Source of the DNA: Arthrobacter sp. M4
GTDB lineage: Bacteria > Actinomycetota > Actinomycetes > Actinomycetales > Micrococcaceae
Direction: 5' to 3'
DNA: 64,000 nucleotides
Assembly (NCBI RefSeq): GCF_020251205.1
Contig: NZ_JAIWYX010000004.1
Location: 186,001-250,000 of the forward strand
Shown here: one piece after another, positions 32,758 through 40,709 of the stretch
How the letters are laid out: each line of letters opens with the position of its first letter
Numbering within the stretch: the stretch's first letter is position 1
The notes under the pieces: generated by a model
The model's database searches: none
Told to the model about the DNA's origin: nothing
What the model saw: only the letters and a program-made list of their open reading frames with translations
Made by a program: the position numbers and the translations under genes

Positions 32758-33689
32758 TCGCCTACTGCGTGGCGGCCGCGTCGGACAATGAGAGGGTCCG
32801 GGCTGTAAACCACTGAAGTGTCTTTGCCGTCGTAGTCGAACTGGTTGAGGAAGAAGCGGATGGCGTTGATGCGCCCCCGTTTCTTGTCGTTGGACTTGAT
32901 GGTGGTCCACGGAGCGTGGTCCGTATCGGTGCGCAGGAAAGTTTCTTCCTTGGCGTGGGTGTATTCCTCCCACCGGTCCAGCGAGGCAAGGTCCATGGGT
33001 GACAGTTTCCAGCGGCGGACGGGGTCGATTTGCCGGATCGCGAACCGGGTGCGCTGTTCGTGGCGGGTCACCGAGAACCAGAACTTTGTCAGGTGAATTC
33101 CGGAGTCCACCAGCATTTTCTCGAAAAGCGGAGCCTGTTCCATGAATGCGTGGTACTCAGGGTTGGTGCAGAAACCCATCACTCTTTCCACATTTGCACG
33201 GTTGTACCAGGAACGGTCGAACATCACGATCTCGCCCGTGGTGGGAAGGTGCTGGACGTAACGCTGGAAGTACCATTGGCCTTGTTCCCTGTCGGACGGC
33301 TTGGACAGCGCCACTGTTCGTGCCGAGCGGGGATCCAGGTGTTCAGTGAAGCGCTTGATAGTGCCTCCCTTGCCCGCAGCATCACGACCCTCAAAAACAA
33401 TGACGTTTTTCTGGCCGTTATCCTGCCCCCAGTATTGGAACTTCAACAGTTCAATCTGCAGGCGGTATTTTTCGTTCTCGTACTCTTCCCGGGACATCCG
33501 CTGGTCATACGGGTAATCTTCCCGCCAGGTTTCCACGGCCGAACCGCCCGGGTCAATGAGCTCGGGGTCTTCGCCCTGTCCGCCGCGGACGGTGTACCCC
33601 TGCTCCACGAGGATGTCGATGGCCTCGCGAAGGTTGTCCCTTAGCCACCAGTGATCCCCTGGCGCCCATGGCTCGGCTGGCTGTGTCAT
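32754..33689 (-). CDS. ppk2: Polyphosphate kinase 2
   Basis: 311-aa PPK2, which phosphorylates nucleotides with polyphosphate or the reverse. Walker A is FEGRDAAGKGGTIKRF, the Walker B-like motif is MFDRSWYNRANVERVMGF, and the lid segment is RFAIRQIDPVRRWKLSPMD. A single-domain protein of this length fits the class I PPK2 proteins. AGGAGGAGATTCCG precedes the ATG. With phoX and phoA in the same window it adds a third phosphate-related enzyme, but they are not linked in an operon. Confidence 0.92.
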   Translation of the reverse strand: MTQPAEPWAPGDHWWLRDNLREAIDILVEQGYTVRGGQGEDPELIDPGGSAVETWREDYPYDQRMSREEYENEKYRLQIELLKFQYWGQDNGQKNVIVFEGRDAAGKGGTIKRFTEHLDPRSARTVALSKPSDREQGQWYFQRYVQHLPTTGEIVMFDRSWYNRANVERVMGFCTNPEYHAFMEQAPLFEKMLVDSGIHLTKFWFSVTRHEQRTRFAIRQIDPVRRWKLSPMDLASLDRWEEYTHAKEETFLRTDTDHAPWTTIKSNDKKRGRINAIRFFLNQFDYDGKDTSVVYSPDPLIVRRGRHAVGD

Positions 33690-33802
33690 CGGAATCTCCT
33701 CCTAGCATCCGCGCACAAGTGAGCGGAGTTTACCAAGCCGAATTGACAGGTCAGTGAACTGCGTCACTCCCTCCGACAATGAACCGCTCTCGAACATGAA
33801 AC

Positions 33803-33851
33803 TGCTCCCCGGAAGTCAGAACTGAATTCTCAGTCCAACTTTCGGGGAGCA
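33803..33851. repeat. 49-bp nested palindromic element, copy 1
   Basis: Outer arms TGCTCCCCGGAAGT and ACTTTCGGGGAGCA (13 of 14 complementary) enclose an inner palindrome CTGAATTCTCAG-like. A related copy on the opposite strand lies at 61388-61434. It stands between the ppk2 start and the stop of the next gene. Confidence 0.65.
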
Positions 33852-33930
33852 ATTCAAACGAGGCCTTCCCTTTGTTGTAGAAGGAACGGGGACTCCCGTA
33901 AGTCACCCTGTTGGCTGCCTCCTGAGTTTT

Positions 33931-34224
33931 TCAGCCTCCTACCGCGGCGTCGCAGGCCTCGTGCGATCCAGCATGGATTTGCGCGAACTGGCTTGTGGCC
34001 GGTCCGAACTTGCCCTCCAGGCTCTTCACAAACCTCACGACGTCCGGCAGGCCACCCGGGAACTCCTCCGACGACCCCGGCGGCGAAATCGCCGAAGCCT
34101 CTATGCCAAGGCAACTCGCGTTGCCCGATGGCCCTGCCGCCATCACAGGCCCGCCCATGGCCAGCGCGCAGGCTCCAGAAATAGCCGCAGCCGCCACCAT
34201 GCGGACGTACCACTTCCGGTTCAT
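33931..34224 (-). CDS. Small secreted protein
   Basis: 97 aa. Signal peptide MVAAAAISGACALAMGG with cleavage near MAA. The mature ~65 residues contain two cysteines (ASCLGIE and HEACDAA) likely to pair. ATG 34224 has AAAGGAGG four bases upstream. No family recognised. Confidence 0.75.
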   Translation of the reverse strand: MNRKWYVRMVAAAAISGACALAMGGPVMAAGPSGNASCLGIEASAISPPGSSEEFPGGLPDVVRFVKSLEGKFGPATSQFAQIHAGSHEACDAAVGG

Positions 34225-34590
34225 GGTTCCTCCTTTGTTCCTGGAACGTCGGTGAGACGCGAACGGGAGTTCATACAGACGCCCCGGTGGCACACAGTAT
34301 CCCCCTGGCCACTCCGTGCTTCAAGCGCTGCGGCGACGGCGGGAATCATCAGTCCAGGTGGCGAATGCGACCTTTTGGAGCCGGATAAGGAGGCCGGGTC
34401 CTGAATATTGAATTTCGACGGCGGCCCGCCCCGCCATTCGCCGTCGGCCAGCGAACTCGCACCAAGGCCACCGCGCAAAGTGGGCAGAAAACAATGGCCG
34501 CGGCTCAAAGTGAGCAACGGCCGTCGTTGAAAGTTTGTCCCTTGAAAGGCGTTTGGCCGGGCTGACCGACCTTCGCGCGCCTGTACTCCG
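34225..34590. other. Intergenic region
   Basis: 366 bp upstream of the small secreted protein gene. GC-rich hairpins are visible (GACGGCGGCCCG with CGCCGTC near 34417-34445; GGCCG/CGGCC near 34494-34522). No open frame looks coding. Confidence 0.5.
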
Positions 34591-34731
34591 CTAAGTGAGC
34601 AGGCTGTAGATTGTCACGGCTAAAGCCGCCACAGCCAGCAGGGATACCAGAACGTAGGAAAGCATCCTCAGCCTGCGTTCCCTAAGCCCCCGCTTATGCA
34701 TGCGGTCCAAATAGTTCGATTTCGTTCCCAT
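34591..34731 (-). CDS. 46-aa single-pass membrane peptide
   Basis: A short gene: GGAGGGG five bases before ATG 34731, then 46 codons to TAG at 34593-34591. The first 23 residues are hydrophilic and basic (MGTKSNYLDRMHKRG then RERRLRM), followed by one membrane helix (SYVLVSLLAVAALAVTIYSL) and a two-residue end. The layout predicts cytoplasmic N-terminus and a single helix. Function unknown. Confidence 0.6.
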   Translation of the reverse strand: MGTKSNYLDRMHKRGLRERRLRMLSYVLVSLLAVAALAVTIYSLLT

Positions 34732-34824
34732 GGTGTCCCCTCCACAAGATCATCGGATGGGGACAGAATAAGGCCGGGCGGCATTCCACCTGATATTGGC
34801 GTCGGACTGTGACAAAACGGGCGC

Positions 34825-34830
34825 TATAAT
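34825..34830 (+). promoter_or_regulatory. Candidate -10 box for phoA
   Basis: A consensus TATAAT about 200 bp before the phoA start. No matching -35 is seen; GTTAAC (34908) and pyrimidine-rich DNA downstream could hold regulatory sites. Weak evidence beyond the hexamer. Confidence 0.4.
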
Positions 34831-35028
34831 GTCAGCCCTCTTACTATTTCCACGACGCCCATTCTTTTGGGTTTTTGCTCATGTCCCAGAATTTCTGGAT
34901 TTCTGACTGTTAACTTCAATTCTTCCCCCCGTTTGCCCTGACTGCATGGCGAGCTTTCCCTAGGCAACTAACGTCGCGGGCGCGGCGCCCATTTTCCGGC
35001 GCCGATCCACGCATCCCTGGAGGAAATC

Positions 35029-36531
35029 ATGAAGCGCACCATTGCGGCGTTTGCTTCGACCTTTGCGGTCGGCGCCATCATCGCCACTACAGTCGGTGCA
35101 GGCGTGGCCGGACCCGCTTCGGCTGCCCCAACCAGCGACGACGGCCGCGTCAAGAACGTCATCTACCTGCTTGGCGACGGCATGGGACGCACCCACGTCA
35201 CCGCTGGCCGTGAGCGTTTTTACGGCGCCGCGGGCCGTCTGAACATGGAGACCCTGCCGTCCCACGGTTTCGTCAGCACGTACTCGGTCCAGAAGAACTC
35301 GGCGCAGCCGGGCCAGCCTGGCTTCGCCCCCAACTACGTCACCGACTCCGCGTCGTCTGCCACCGCCTGGTCGTCGGGAGTTAAGACCTACAACGCCGCC
35401 CTCGGCGTCGACGCCAAGGGCGCAATGGTTCCCACCGTCATGGAAATGGCCAAGCAGTCCGGCTACCGCACGGGCAACGTCAGCACGGCCGAGATCACAG
35501 ACGCTACCCCCGCTGGACAGATGAGCCACGTCCTGGCCCGGGGTTGCCAGGGCCCGGTCTACTCCGCCAAGTCCTGCCAGGACACCGCGGTAACCGGTGG
35601 CGCTGAGCTGCCCACCAACGACCTGCGCGTCACGCCAGTGGCCAAGCAGATCGCCCGCAACGGCACCGCGGACGTGATCCTTGGCGGCGGCCTTAGCCGT
35701 TTCGACGCCAACGACGAGAAGGCCCTGCGCGATCAGGGTTACGACGTCCTCAGCTCGCCAACCTCCCAGACGGTCGCCACCAAAGACAGCCTGGCCAGCA
35801 CCACCAGCGGCAAGGTCTTTGGCCTGTTCAACAAGGGCAACCTCACCATTGAGAAGTCGAAGCAGGACAACCCGGCGTCAGCTGAGGCCAAGGAGCCGAC
35901 GCTTTCGGAGATGACCAAGAAGTCCATCGAGCTGCTGAGCTCCACGGACGGCAACCAGGGCAAGGGCTTCTACCTGCAGGTTGAGGGAGCCCTCATCGAC
36001 AAGCGCTCCCACGCTAACGACGCAGCGCAGACCCTTGAAGAGATCAAGGCCTTCGACGACGCGGTGGCTGTCGCTATGGACTTCGCTAAGAAGGACGGGC
36101 ACACCCTGGTGATCGTGACGGCCGACCACGAATGTGCCGGCTTCAACATCATCGAGAAGGGCAGCTTCACCAACGCCGAGGCCGCCAACCCGCCGGTGAA
36201 CGTGGACAGCGGCAACCCCGCCAACAACTCCACGCCTAGCCGCGCAGGCGGGAACACGAAGGACAGCTCCCGCTCGACCGGCATCGTCAACGGCGCCGGT
36301 GCAAACGATCCGCACAACTTCGCCCCGGCAACGTTCCGCACTGCGGACGACCCTGCCAGCGTCAAGGACGGAACCAGCGAGGCAAGCCTCTGGCTGACGT
36401 ACCTCTCCGGCAACCACACGGGTGCAGACGTTCCGATCTACTCCTATGGAGCGGGCTCCGAAAAGATGCAGGGCACGGTGGACAACACTGAGCTCTTCGG
36501 CATTGTGACCGACGCCCTCCGCCTCCGCTAA
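35029..36531 (+). CDS. phoA: Alkaline phosphatase (PhoA type), secreted
   Basis: 500-aa zinc/magnesium alkaline phosphatase. A signal peptide spans residues 1-32 (cleavage after ASA). NVIYLLGDGMGRTHVTAG holds the first metal Asp, VTDSASSATAWSSG the nucleophilic Ser, IDKRSHANDA and VIVTADHECAGF metal ligands, and GNHTGADVPIYSYG the last His. GGAGG lies upstream of the ATG. It hydrolyses phosphate monoesters outside the cell and is normally induced by phosphate limitation. A strong palindrome separates it from the downstream lipoprotein gene. Confidence 0.94.
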   Translation: MKRTIAAFASTFAVGAIIATTVGAGVAGPASAAPTSDDGRVKNVIYLLGDGMGRTHVTAGRERFYGAAGRLNMETLPSHGFVSTYSVQKNSAQPGQPGFAPNYVTDSASSATAWSSGVKTYNAALGVDAKGAMVPTVMEMAKQSGYRTGNVSTAEITDATPAGQMSHVLARGCQGPVYSAKSCQDTAVTGGAELPTNDLRVTPVAKQIARNGTADVILGGGLSRFDANDEKALRDQGYDVLSSPTSQTVATKDSLASTTSGKVFGLFNKGNLTIEKSKQDNPASAEAKEPTLSEMTKKSIELLSSTDGNQGKGFYLQVEGALIDKRSHANDAAQTLEEIKAFDDAVAVAMDFAKKDGHTLVIVTADHECAGFNIIEKGSFTNAEAANPPVNVDSGNPANNSTPSRAGGNTKDSSRSTGIVNGAGANDPHNFAPATFRTADDPASVKDGTSEASLWLTYLSGNHTGADVPIYSYGAGSEKMQGTVDNTELFGIVTDALRLR

Positions 36532-36540
36532 CTAAACCTC

Positions 36541-36572
36541 GGTGCAGGGGCAGCCATGGCTGCCCCTGCACC
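36541..36572 (+). terminator. Perfect 32-bp palindrome between phoA and the lipoprotein gene
   Basis: GGTGCAGGGGCAGCCA followed by its exact reverse complement, with no loop bases. It sits 7 bp after the phoA stop region and 15 bp before the next start. It could act as a partial terminator, processing site or mRNA-stabilising hairpin. Confidence 0.6.
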
Positions 36573-36587
36573 ATCCCAAGGACCACC

Positions 36588-37154
36588 ATGAAGTATTTCC
36601 CAGCCTCCGCCCGACCAGCCTCCGCCCCCGCAGCCGCAGCCCGCACTGCCGCCGCCCTTGCCGCCGTCGTACTCCTCGCAGCGACCGGACTCCTTGCGGG
36701 CTGTTCTGCCGCCCCCGTTCAGCCCGGCGACACTGCCACGCGTGCGTCCGTGCGGACGCAGCTACCGGGGCTTGCTGCTCCGTCCGGCGAACCTGATGTC
36801 CCCTCCCTCAAAGACGCCCATCCACAGGCCGGACAGGCGGTACGGGCGGCCGGGCCCTTTGATGACCGCTTCCAGATCGACGGTCTCGCCTTCGATGGGC
36901 ATCAGGTCAAAGGAACTGTCAGGATCACATCGGACGTCAGTGACCTGCTTGAACTCCAGATTGTGGCCGGCTTCTACGACGCGGCCGGCCAGCTGGTGGG
37001 TACTGCCCGCTTTGAGCACCACGCCGACGACGACGGGCAGCAGCATGCGGGTCCGCCCGAAGAGACCCAGGAGTTCAGCATCGCTGTTCCATCCGCCGCC
37101 GCCAACACGGCGGTCTCCGCTGCCGTGGCTGTCCCCGTCCTCGTTAACGAATAA
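36588..37154 (+). CDS. Lipoprotein, unknown function, downstream of phoA
   Basis: 188 aa. Ala-rich signal sequence with lipobox LLAGC at about residue 39, so lipid-anchored outside. The mature part has an FxxAM-like beta-sandwich pattern (VKGTVRITSDVSDLLELQIV then AGFYDAAGQLVGTARFEHH). It starts 54 bp after phoA behind AAGGACCACC and is probably read through from it, suggesting a role beside the phosphatase. Confidence 0.75.
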   Translation: MKYFPASARPASAPAAAARTAAALAAVVLLAATGLLAGCSAAPVQPGDTATRASVRTQLPGLAAPSGEPDVPSLKDAHPQAGQAVRAAGPFDDRFQIDGLAFDGHQVKGTVRITSDVSDLLELQIVAGFYDAAGQLVGTARFEHHADDDGQQHAGPPEETQEFSIAVPSAAANTAVSAAVAVPVLVNE

Positions 37155-37186
37155 CTCCGCGGGGCAATGTTCGGGGACAAAAGGAA

Positions 37187-37215
37187 AAGCCACCACTCGA
37201 ATCGAGTAATGGCTT
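37187..37215 (+). terminator. Terminator after the phoA-lipoprotein pair
   Basis: AAGCCACCACTCGA pairs with TCGAGTAATGGCTT (12 of 14), 32 bp after the stop, followed by AAATCTCTTCG. Confidence 0.6.
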
Positions 37216-37309
37216 AAATCTCTTCGATTATTTCCGGGCCGGCTCCGCCCCCAGATTGCGGAGCCAGCTCGGAAGTCGATACATTGCTCGCCCCCCATAA
37301 AAGCTAGCA

Positions 37310-37700
37310 ATGCCTTTCGTCGCCTTTTTGCGGTCTCAGGGAGCCTGATGACTGCAGGGCGTATTTCGACGACGAATCCCCCAGCAACCCGTCGGCGTCA
37401 CGTTGACACTTCTCCACCCGTGCCTTGAAGGCGTTGGGCGGCAACACGGTGTCCGCATCCATGCAAATGATGATGTGTGCGTCCTGGGCATACTTCTCCC
37501 ACCCCCGTGAGTGCCACAGTTTGTGTTGGGTGTGCCAGGCGCGACAGTTCGTCAGCCGAGTCACCAGAGTGGCCGTTAGACATGGCCACGAACTGCTCCG
37601 ACTGTCGCGCCTGGCTCAAGAGGCACCCCAGATTTGCCTCAAAGCCCGCCTCGCATGCGCGGGCACCAACACAATCATCCGAAGCCCAGACTCAGCGCCG
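37310..37700 (-). pseudogene. Remnant of a family-2 glycosyltransferase
   Basis: Minus-strand pieces in different frames recall a GT2 enzyme: IVLVPAHA near 37690, EQFVAMSNGHSGDSADELS near 37590 and IIICMDADTVLPPNAFKARV near 37440 with the metal-binding DxD. At least one frameshift separates the pieces, the N-terminal nucleotide-binding segment is scrambled, and the rest of the enzyme is missing. It is decayed beyond function. Its presence suggests this area once held sugar-polymer genes like those at 51-64 kb. Confidence 0.6.
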
Positions 37701-37902
37701 TTCCGGCGTTCACGCAGTTCTGCCGTTGCACGGTGTGTGCTCTGGCAGCCCCAGCCTGCGGTCACGTCGGGCACAGCGTGCTCCTTCGAATGACTTCCGT
37801 CCCCGGCCCCAGTCCGAGGATCGTTGAAGCCATAGTGGAGGGGGATGCTCAGCAGATAATGCCGCAAACGCGAAAATTCCCAGAAGAATTAGCTCAAGAT
37901 TC

Positions 37903-37923
37903 GCGCATTTGGGTGCGAATTCT
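37903..37923. repeat. 21-bp dispersed repeat, copy 1
   Basis: GCGCATTTGGGTGCGAAT plus TCT is identical to 42522-42542 in the same orientation. Flanking sequence differs apart from A/T-rich matches. Confidence 0.6.
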
Positions 37924-38002
37924 GACCACCGCTCATTGCTTTCCGCAGGTGCCAGAACGGTCCGGTAGGCTGCCTGGCCAACGGCGGACGGAAGCAGCGC
38001 AT

Positions 38003-38042
38003 AAAAAGAACCCGCGAGGTAGGTCTGGGGTCCTCGCGGGTT
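38003..38042 (-). terminator. Minus-strand intrinsic terminator without an obvious gene
   Basis: Stem AACCCGCGAGG / CCTCGCGGGTT (38009-38042), followed on the minus strand by CTTTTTATG. A good U-run, but no convincing minus-strand gene lies to its right; it may be left over from a lost gene or end a noncoding RNA. Confidence 0.65.
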
Positions 38043-38443
38043 CAAGCCAAATGCCGATTACCTACGTGCTGCCATAGGCCGGTCCCTTCCAACAAGTCCT
38101 CACGTACGGGTGCCGACGGCGGAGGCGGCGCCCTGCGTGCTCCACCCCGGCCCCGTCCGCCGGCGGGTCGGGTATTGAACCAGTGTGTGCCATCGAAGCT
38201 GAGAGCAGGCTGAGCGGGCGGATTCCGTATGCGACCCCTTCCATCAACAGCATGCTTACGATATTGTCCTGTCCATCCGCGATCGGTCTCACCGCCTGGC
38301 GCCGCGGAACCGGCTCGGTGCCGGGATGATCTGCGGTCACTCTCACCGCACCGCTGACCTCGGCACCGGCCGGGCCTCCCCTCGCTGGGGAGGCCTTCCG
38401 CCCGAAATGGATCGAACCGATGACATCCACGGTGTAAACGTGG
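38043..38443. other. Region without a recognised gene, ending in a hairpin
   Basis: No frame here resembles a known protein. TGACATCCACG (38421-38431) and CGTGGATGTCA (38439-38449) form an 11-bp perfect hairpin overlapping the first possible ATG of the histidine kinase, so it may control that gene or argue for a later start. Confidence 0.5.
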
Positions 38444-39940
38444 ATGTCACTCGCCGAGCGGGAAAACCCGGGTCTGGCCCAAGAGGAAATGCGGGCGCAT
38501 CCTTGGATCATGTACCGGGAGGACTCGCGTTCCAAGGAAGAAACCCCGCGTAGGCGTTGGGGCGTGAGAAAGCGCGCGACGGCGATTGCCGTCGTCGCGC
38601 TGGCTTTGGGGCTGGCGCTTGGCGCAGCGGTGCTTTTGCTCCTGTTGGAGTCGTCGTTGACATCGTGGTCGGATTCCGCAGCACGGCGCGACGCCAACAC
38701 CATCGTCGCCGAGATCAAGGACGACAACATCAAGGATGCCCAGCAGTACTTGGTGGACTCCGCCCGTTCAGGCCAGTACGCGCAGATCCTCCAACCAAAT
38801 GGTTCAGTGGCCGCTGGTTCCGTTCCGGCCGCCACCCAAACTGCTTTGACGGCCCTGCGGCCCCGTTCGGGGCAGACCATCACTGAGCGGGTGACCGACC
38901 TGCGGATCGCACCCGGTGAGGACTTCCTCATCGTTGCCGTAGGAGCCGAGGTTGGGGGCAAGTCTTACATCGTAGTCGTGGCAAAGAACGTCGAGGCGCA
39001 GGCACGGACGGTCATGACTGTGGCCTGGTTCATCGTCGGCGCTTCCCCGGTATTGCTTTTCGCCGTTGGCCTGGGCGTGTGGCTTTTGGTGGGACGATCC
39101 CTCCGGCAGGTGGAGAAAATTCGCGGGCAGGTCGCCCAAATCAATGCGCGGATGCTGGACGAACGAGTCGATGTTCCGCCTACTGCCGACGAAATCGCGG
39201 CGTTGGCCAGAACTATGAACGAGATGCTCGACCGCTTGCAGCAGGCTGACCGGGAACAGCGCCGGTTCGTCTCCGATGCCAGCCATGAGCTGCGGAGTCC
39301 GCTGGCCACGCTCAGCGCGGGGCTGGAGATCGCGGCAGCCGATCCTTCCGGGGCAACGTGGCAAGACATGAAAGACGTGTTGACCGGTGAGACTTCCCGC
39401 ATGCGCGTCCTGGTGGAGGACCTGCTGACTCTCGCCAAAACCAACGACGGCGGCCTGCGCCTGGAGAGTGCCGACGTGGACCTTGACGACGTGCTGGGCG
39501 ACGAAGTCCGGCGTCTGCGCGCCACCAGCAGCCACGAGGTCCAGGCGCAGCTTGATCCGGCGCGGGTGTCCGGCGACGTCCGTCGCCTTGGCCAGGCCGT
39601 TCGGAATGTCTTGGACAACGCCAACCGGCATGCGGTGTCCCGGATCAGTGTGGGGGTGCGCAGGGACCAGGATCTGGCGGTCATCACCATCGACAACGAT
39701 GGGCAAGCAATTCCCGTGGACGAGCGGAGCCTGATCTTTGAGCGTTTCGTCCGGCTGGATGCGAGCCGCGCCCGTGAAAGCGGTGGGAGTGGCCTGGGTC
39801 TGGCGATCGCGGCTGCGATCATGGCTGCTCACGGCGGTTGGGTGCGCACCGTTGAAGCGCCCGACGGCGGCTGTCGCTTTGAGCTGGCCCTTCCCCTTGC
39901 GGGGGCGCCGGCTGTTATTCAACTCGACGAAGCGCTCTAA
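38444..39940 (+). CDS. Sensor histidine kinase
   Basis: 498-aa HATPase kinase of the OmpR-partner type. Membrane segment 1 is about residues 46-70 (AIAVVALALGLALGAAVLLL), an outside sensor domain of about 120 residues follows, then segment 2 near 190-212, a HAMP domain, and the H-box RFVSDASHELRSPLATLSAG with the phospho-accepting His at about 281. N-box NVLDNANRHAV and G-box GGSGLGLAIAAAI complete it. The first ATG lies within a hairpin arm, so ATG 38489, ATG 38510 or GTG 38564 are also possible. It is convergent with its likely partner regulator (13 bp between stops), instead of the usual operon. Confidence 0.9.
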   Translation: MSLAERENPGLAQEEMRAHPWIMYREDSRSKEETPRRRWGVRKRATAIAVVALALGLALGAAVLLLLLESSLTSWSDSAARRDANTIVAEIKDDNIKDAQQYLVDSARSGQYAQILQPNGSVAAGSVPAATQTALTALRPRSGQTITERVTDLRIAPGEDFLIVAVGAEVGGKSYIVVVAKNVEAQARTVMTVAWFIVGASPVLLFAVGLGVWLLVGRSLRQVEKIRGQVAQINARMLDERVDVPPTADEIAALARTMNEMLDRLQQADREQRRFVSDASHELRSPLATLSAGLEIAAADPSGATWQDMKDVLTGETSRMRVLVEDLLTLAKTNDGGLRLESADVDLDDVLGDEVRRLRATSSHEVQAQLDPARVSGDVRRLGQAVRNVLDNANRHAVSRISVGVRRDQDLAVITIDNDGQAIPVDERSLIFERFVRLDASRARESGGSGLGLAIAAAIMAAHGGWVRTVEAPDGGCRFELALPLAGAPAVIQLDEAL

Positions 39941-39952
39941 ACACGTACGCTG

Positions 39953-40663
39953 CTAATTTCCAGCGGGCTCTTTATCGGTGGTGTGGGCGGGCAGATCGCT
40001 CTCCAACATGTAGCCGGCACCGCGAACGGTCGCCAGTGTCTGCAGGCCGAACGGCGCGTCGATCTTTTTGCGAAGGTAGCCGATGTAGACCTCGACTACG
40101 TTGTCTCCGCCGTCGAAGGCTGAATCCCACACGTTGTCCAGGATGTCGCCCTTGGACACCACCTGGCCTTGGTTTCGCATGAGGAAGTGAAGCAGTCCGA
40201 ATTCGCGGGCAGTCAGGCTGATCGCGGTCTCGCCGCGCGTCACTCGTCGGCTTACTGGGTCAAGCCGGAGGGTTCCTGCTTCCAGCACCACGGGCCTGGC
40301 GGGCGCGCCCCGGCGGATCAGGGCATGGATGCGGGCCACCAGAATTAGGAAGCTGAACGGTTTGGTCAAGTAGTCGTCGGCGCCCAATTCGAAAGCGTCC
40401 GTCTGGTCGTATTCGCCGTCTTTGGCTGTGAGCATCAGCACGGGGGTCCAATTGTGGCGTTCACGCAGCTCACGCAGGACGTCGTAGCCGTTTTTCAGGG
40501 GCAGGTTGATGTCCAGGATGATAACGTCGTACGCGCTCTCCACCGCAGCCCAAAGCCCGGTGACTCCGTCATGGGCGACGTCAACCACAAACCCCTCATT
40601 GACCAAGCCGCGCCGGACAGCCTCAGCCAGCAGCCTCTCATCTTCCACGAGCAGCAGCTTCAT
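39953..40663 (-). CDS. OmpR/PhoB-family response regulator
   Basis: 236 aa. The receiver has E7-D8, phospho-acceptor D51 in VIILDINLP, T79 and K101 in TKPFSF. The winged-helix domain (about 135-228) has LTAREFGLLHFLMRNQGQVV and VVEVYIGYLRKKID. ATG 40663 has GGAGGAGG nearby. An IS1380-type element begins 46 bp upstream of the start and may have displaced its promoter. Bases 39979-40564 are almost identical to 53428-54013, where only the C-terminal five-sixths of the gene survives. Confidence 0.93.
   Translation of the reverse strand: MKLLLVEDERLLAEAVRRGLVNEGFVVDVAHDGVTGLWAAVESAYDVIILDINLPLKNGYDVLRELRERHNWTPVLMLTAKDGEYDQTDAFELGADDYLTKPFSFLILVARIHALIRRGAPARPVVLEAGTLRLDPVSRRVTRGETAISLTAREFGLLHFLMRNQGQVVSKGDILDNVWDSAFDGGDNVVEVYIGYLRKKIDAPFGLQTLATVRGAGYMLESDLPAHTTDKEPAGN
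39979..40564 (-). repeat. 586-bp direct repeat, copy 1 (intact regulator gene)
   Basis: I counted about four mismatches against 53428-54013 over 586 bp. Identity ends abruptly at both sides; the last 26-29 bp of the two genes are still recognisably related but clearly diverged. Confidence 0.9.
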
Positions 40664-40709
40664 GGCGGCGCCTCCTCCCCTTCCATGATCGCCCGACCAT
40701 CCAGGTACT

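Noticed and set aside
38062..38961. Minus-strand 299-aa open frame
   Set aside because: Mostly antisense to the histidine kinase. The part beyond it (38062-38443) has no recognisable protein features despite the terminator at 38003.
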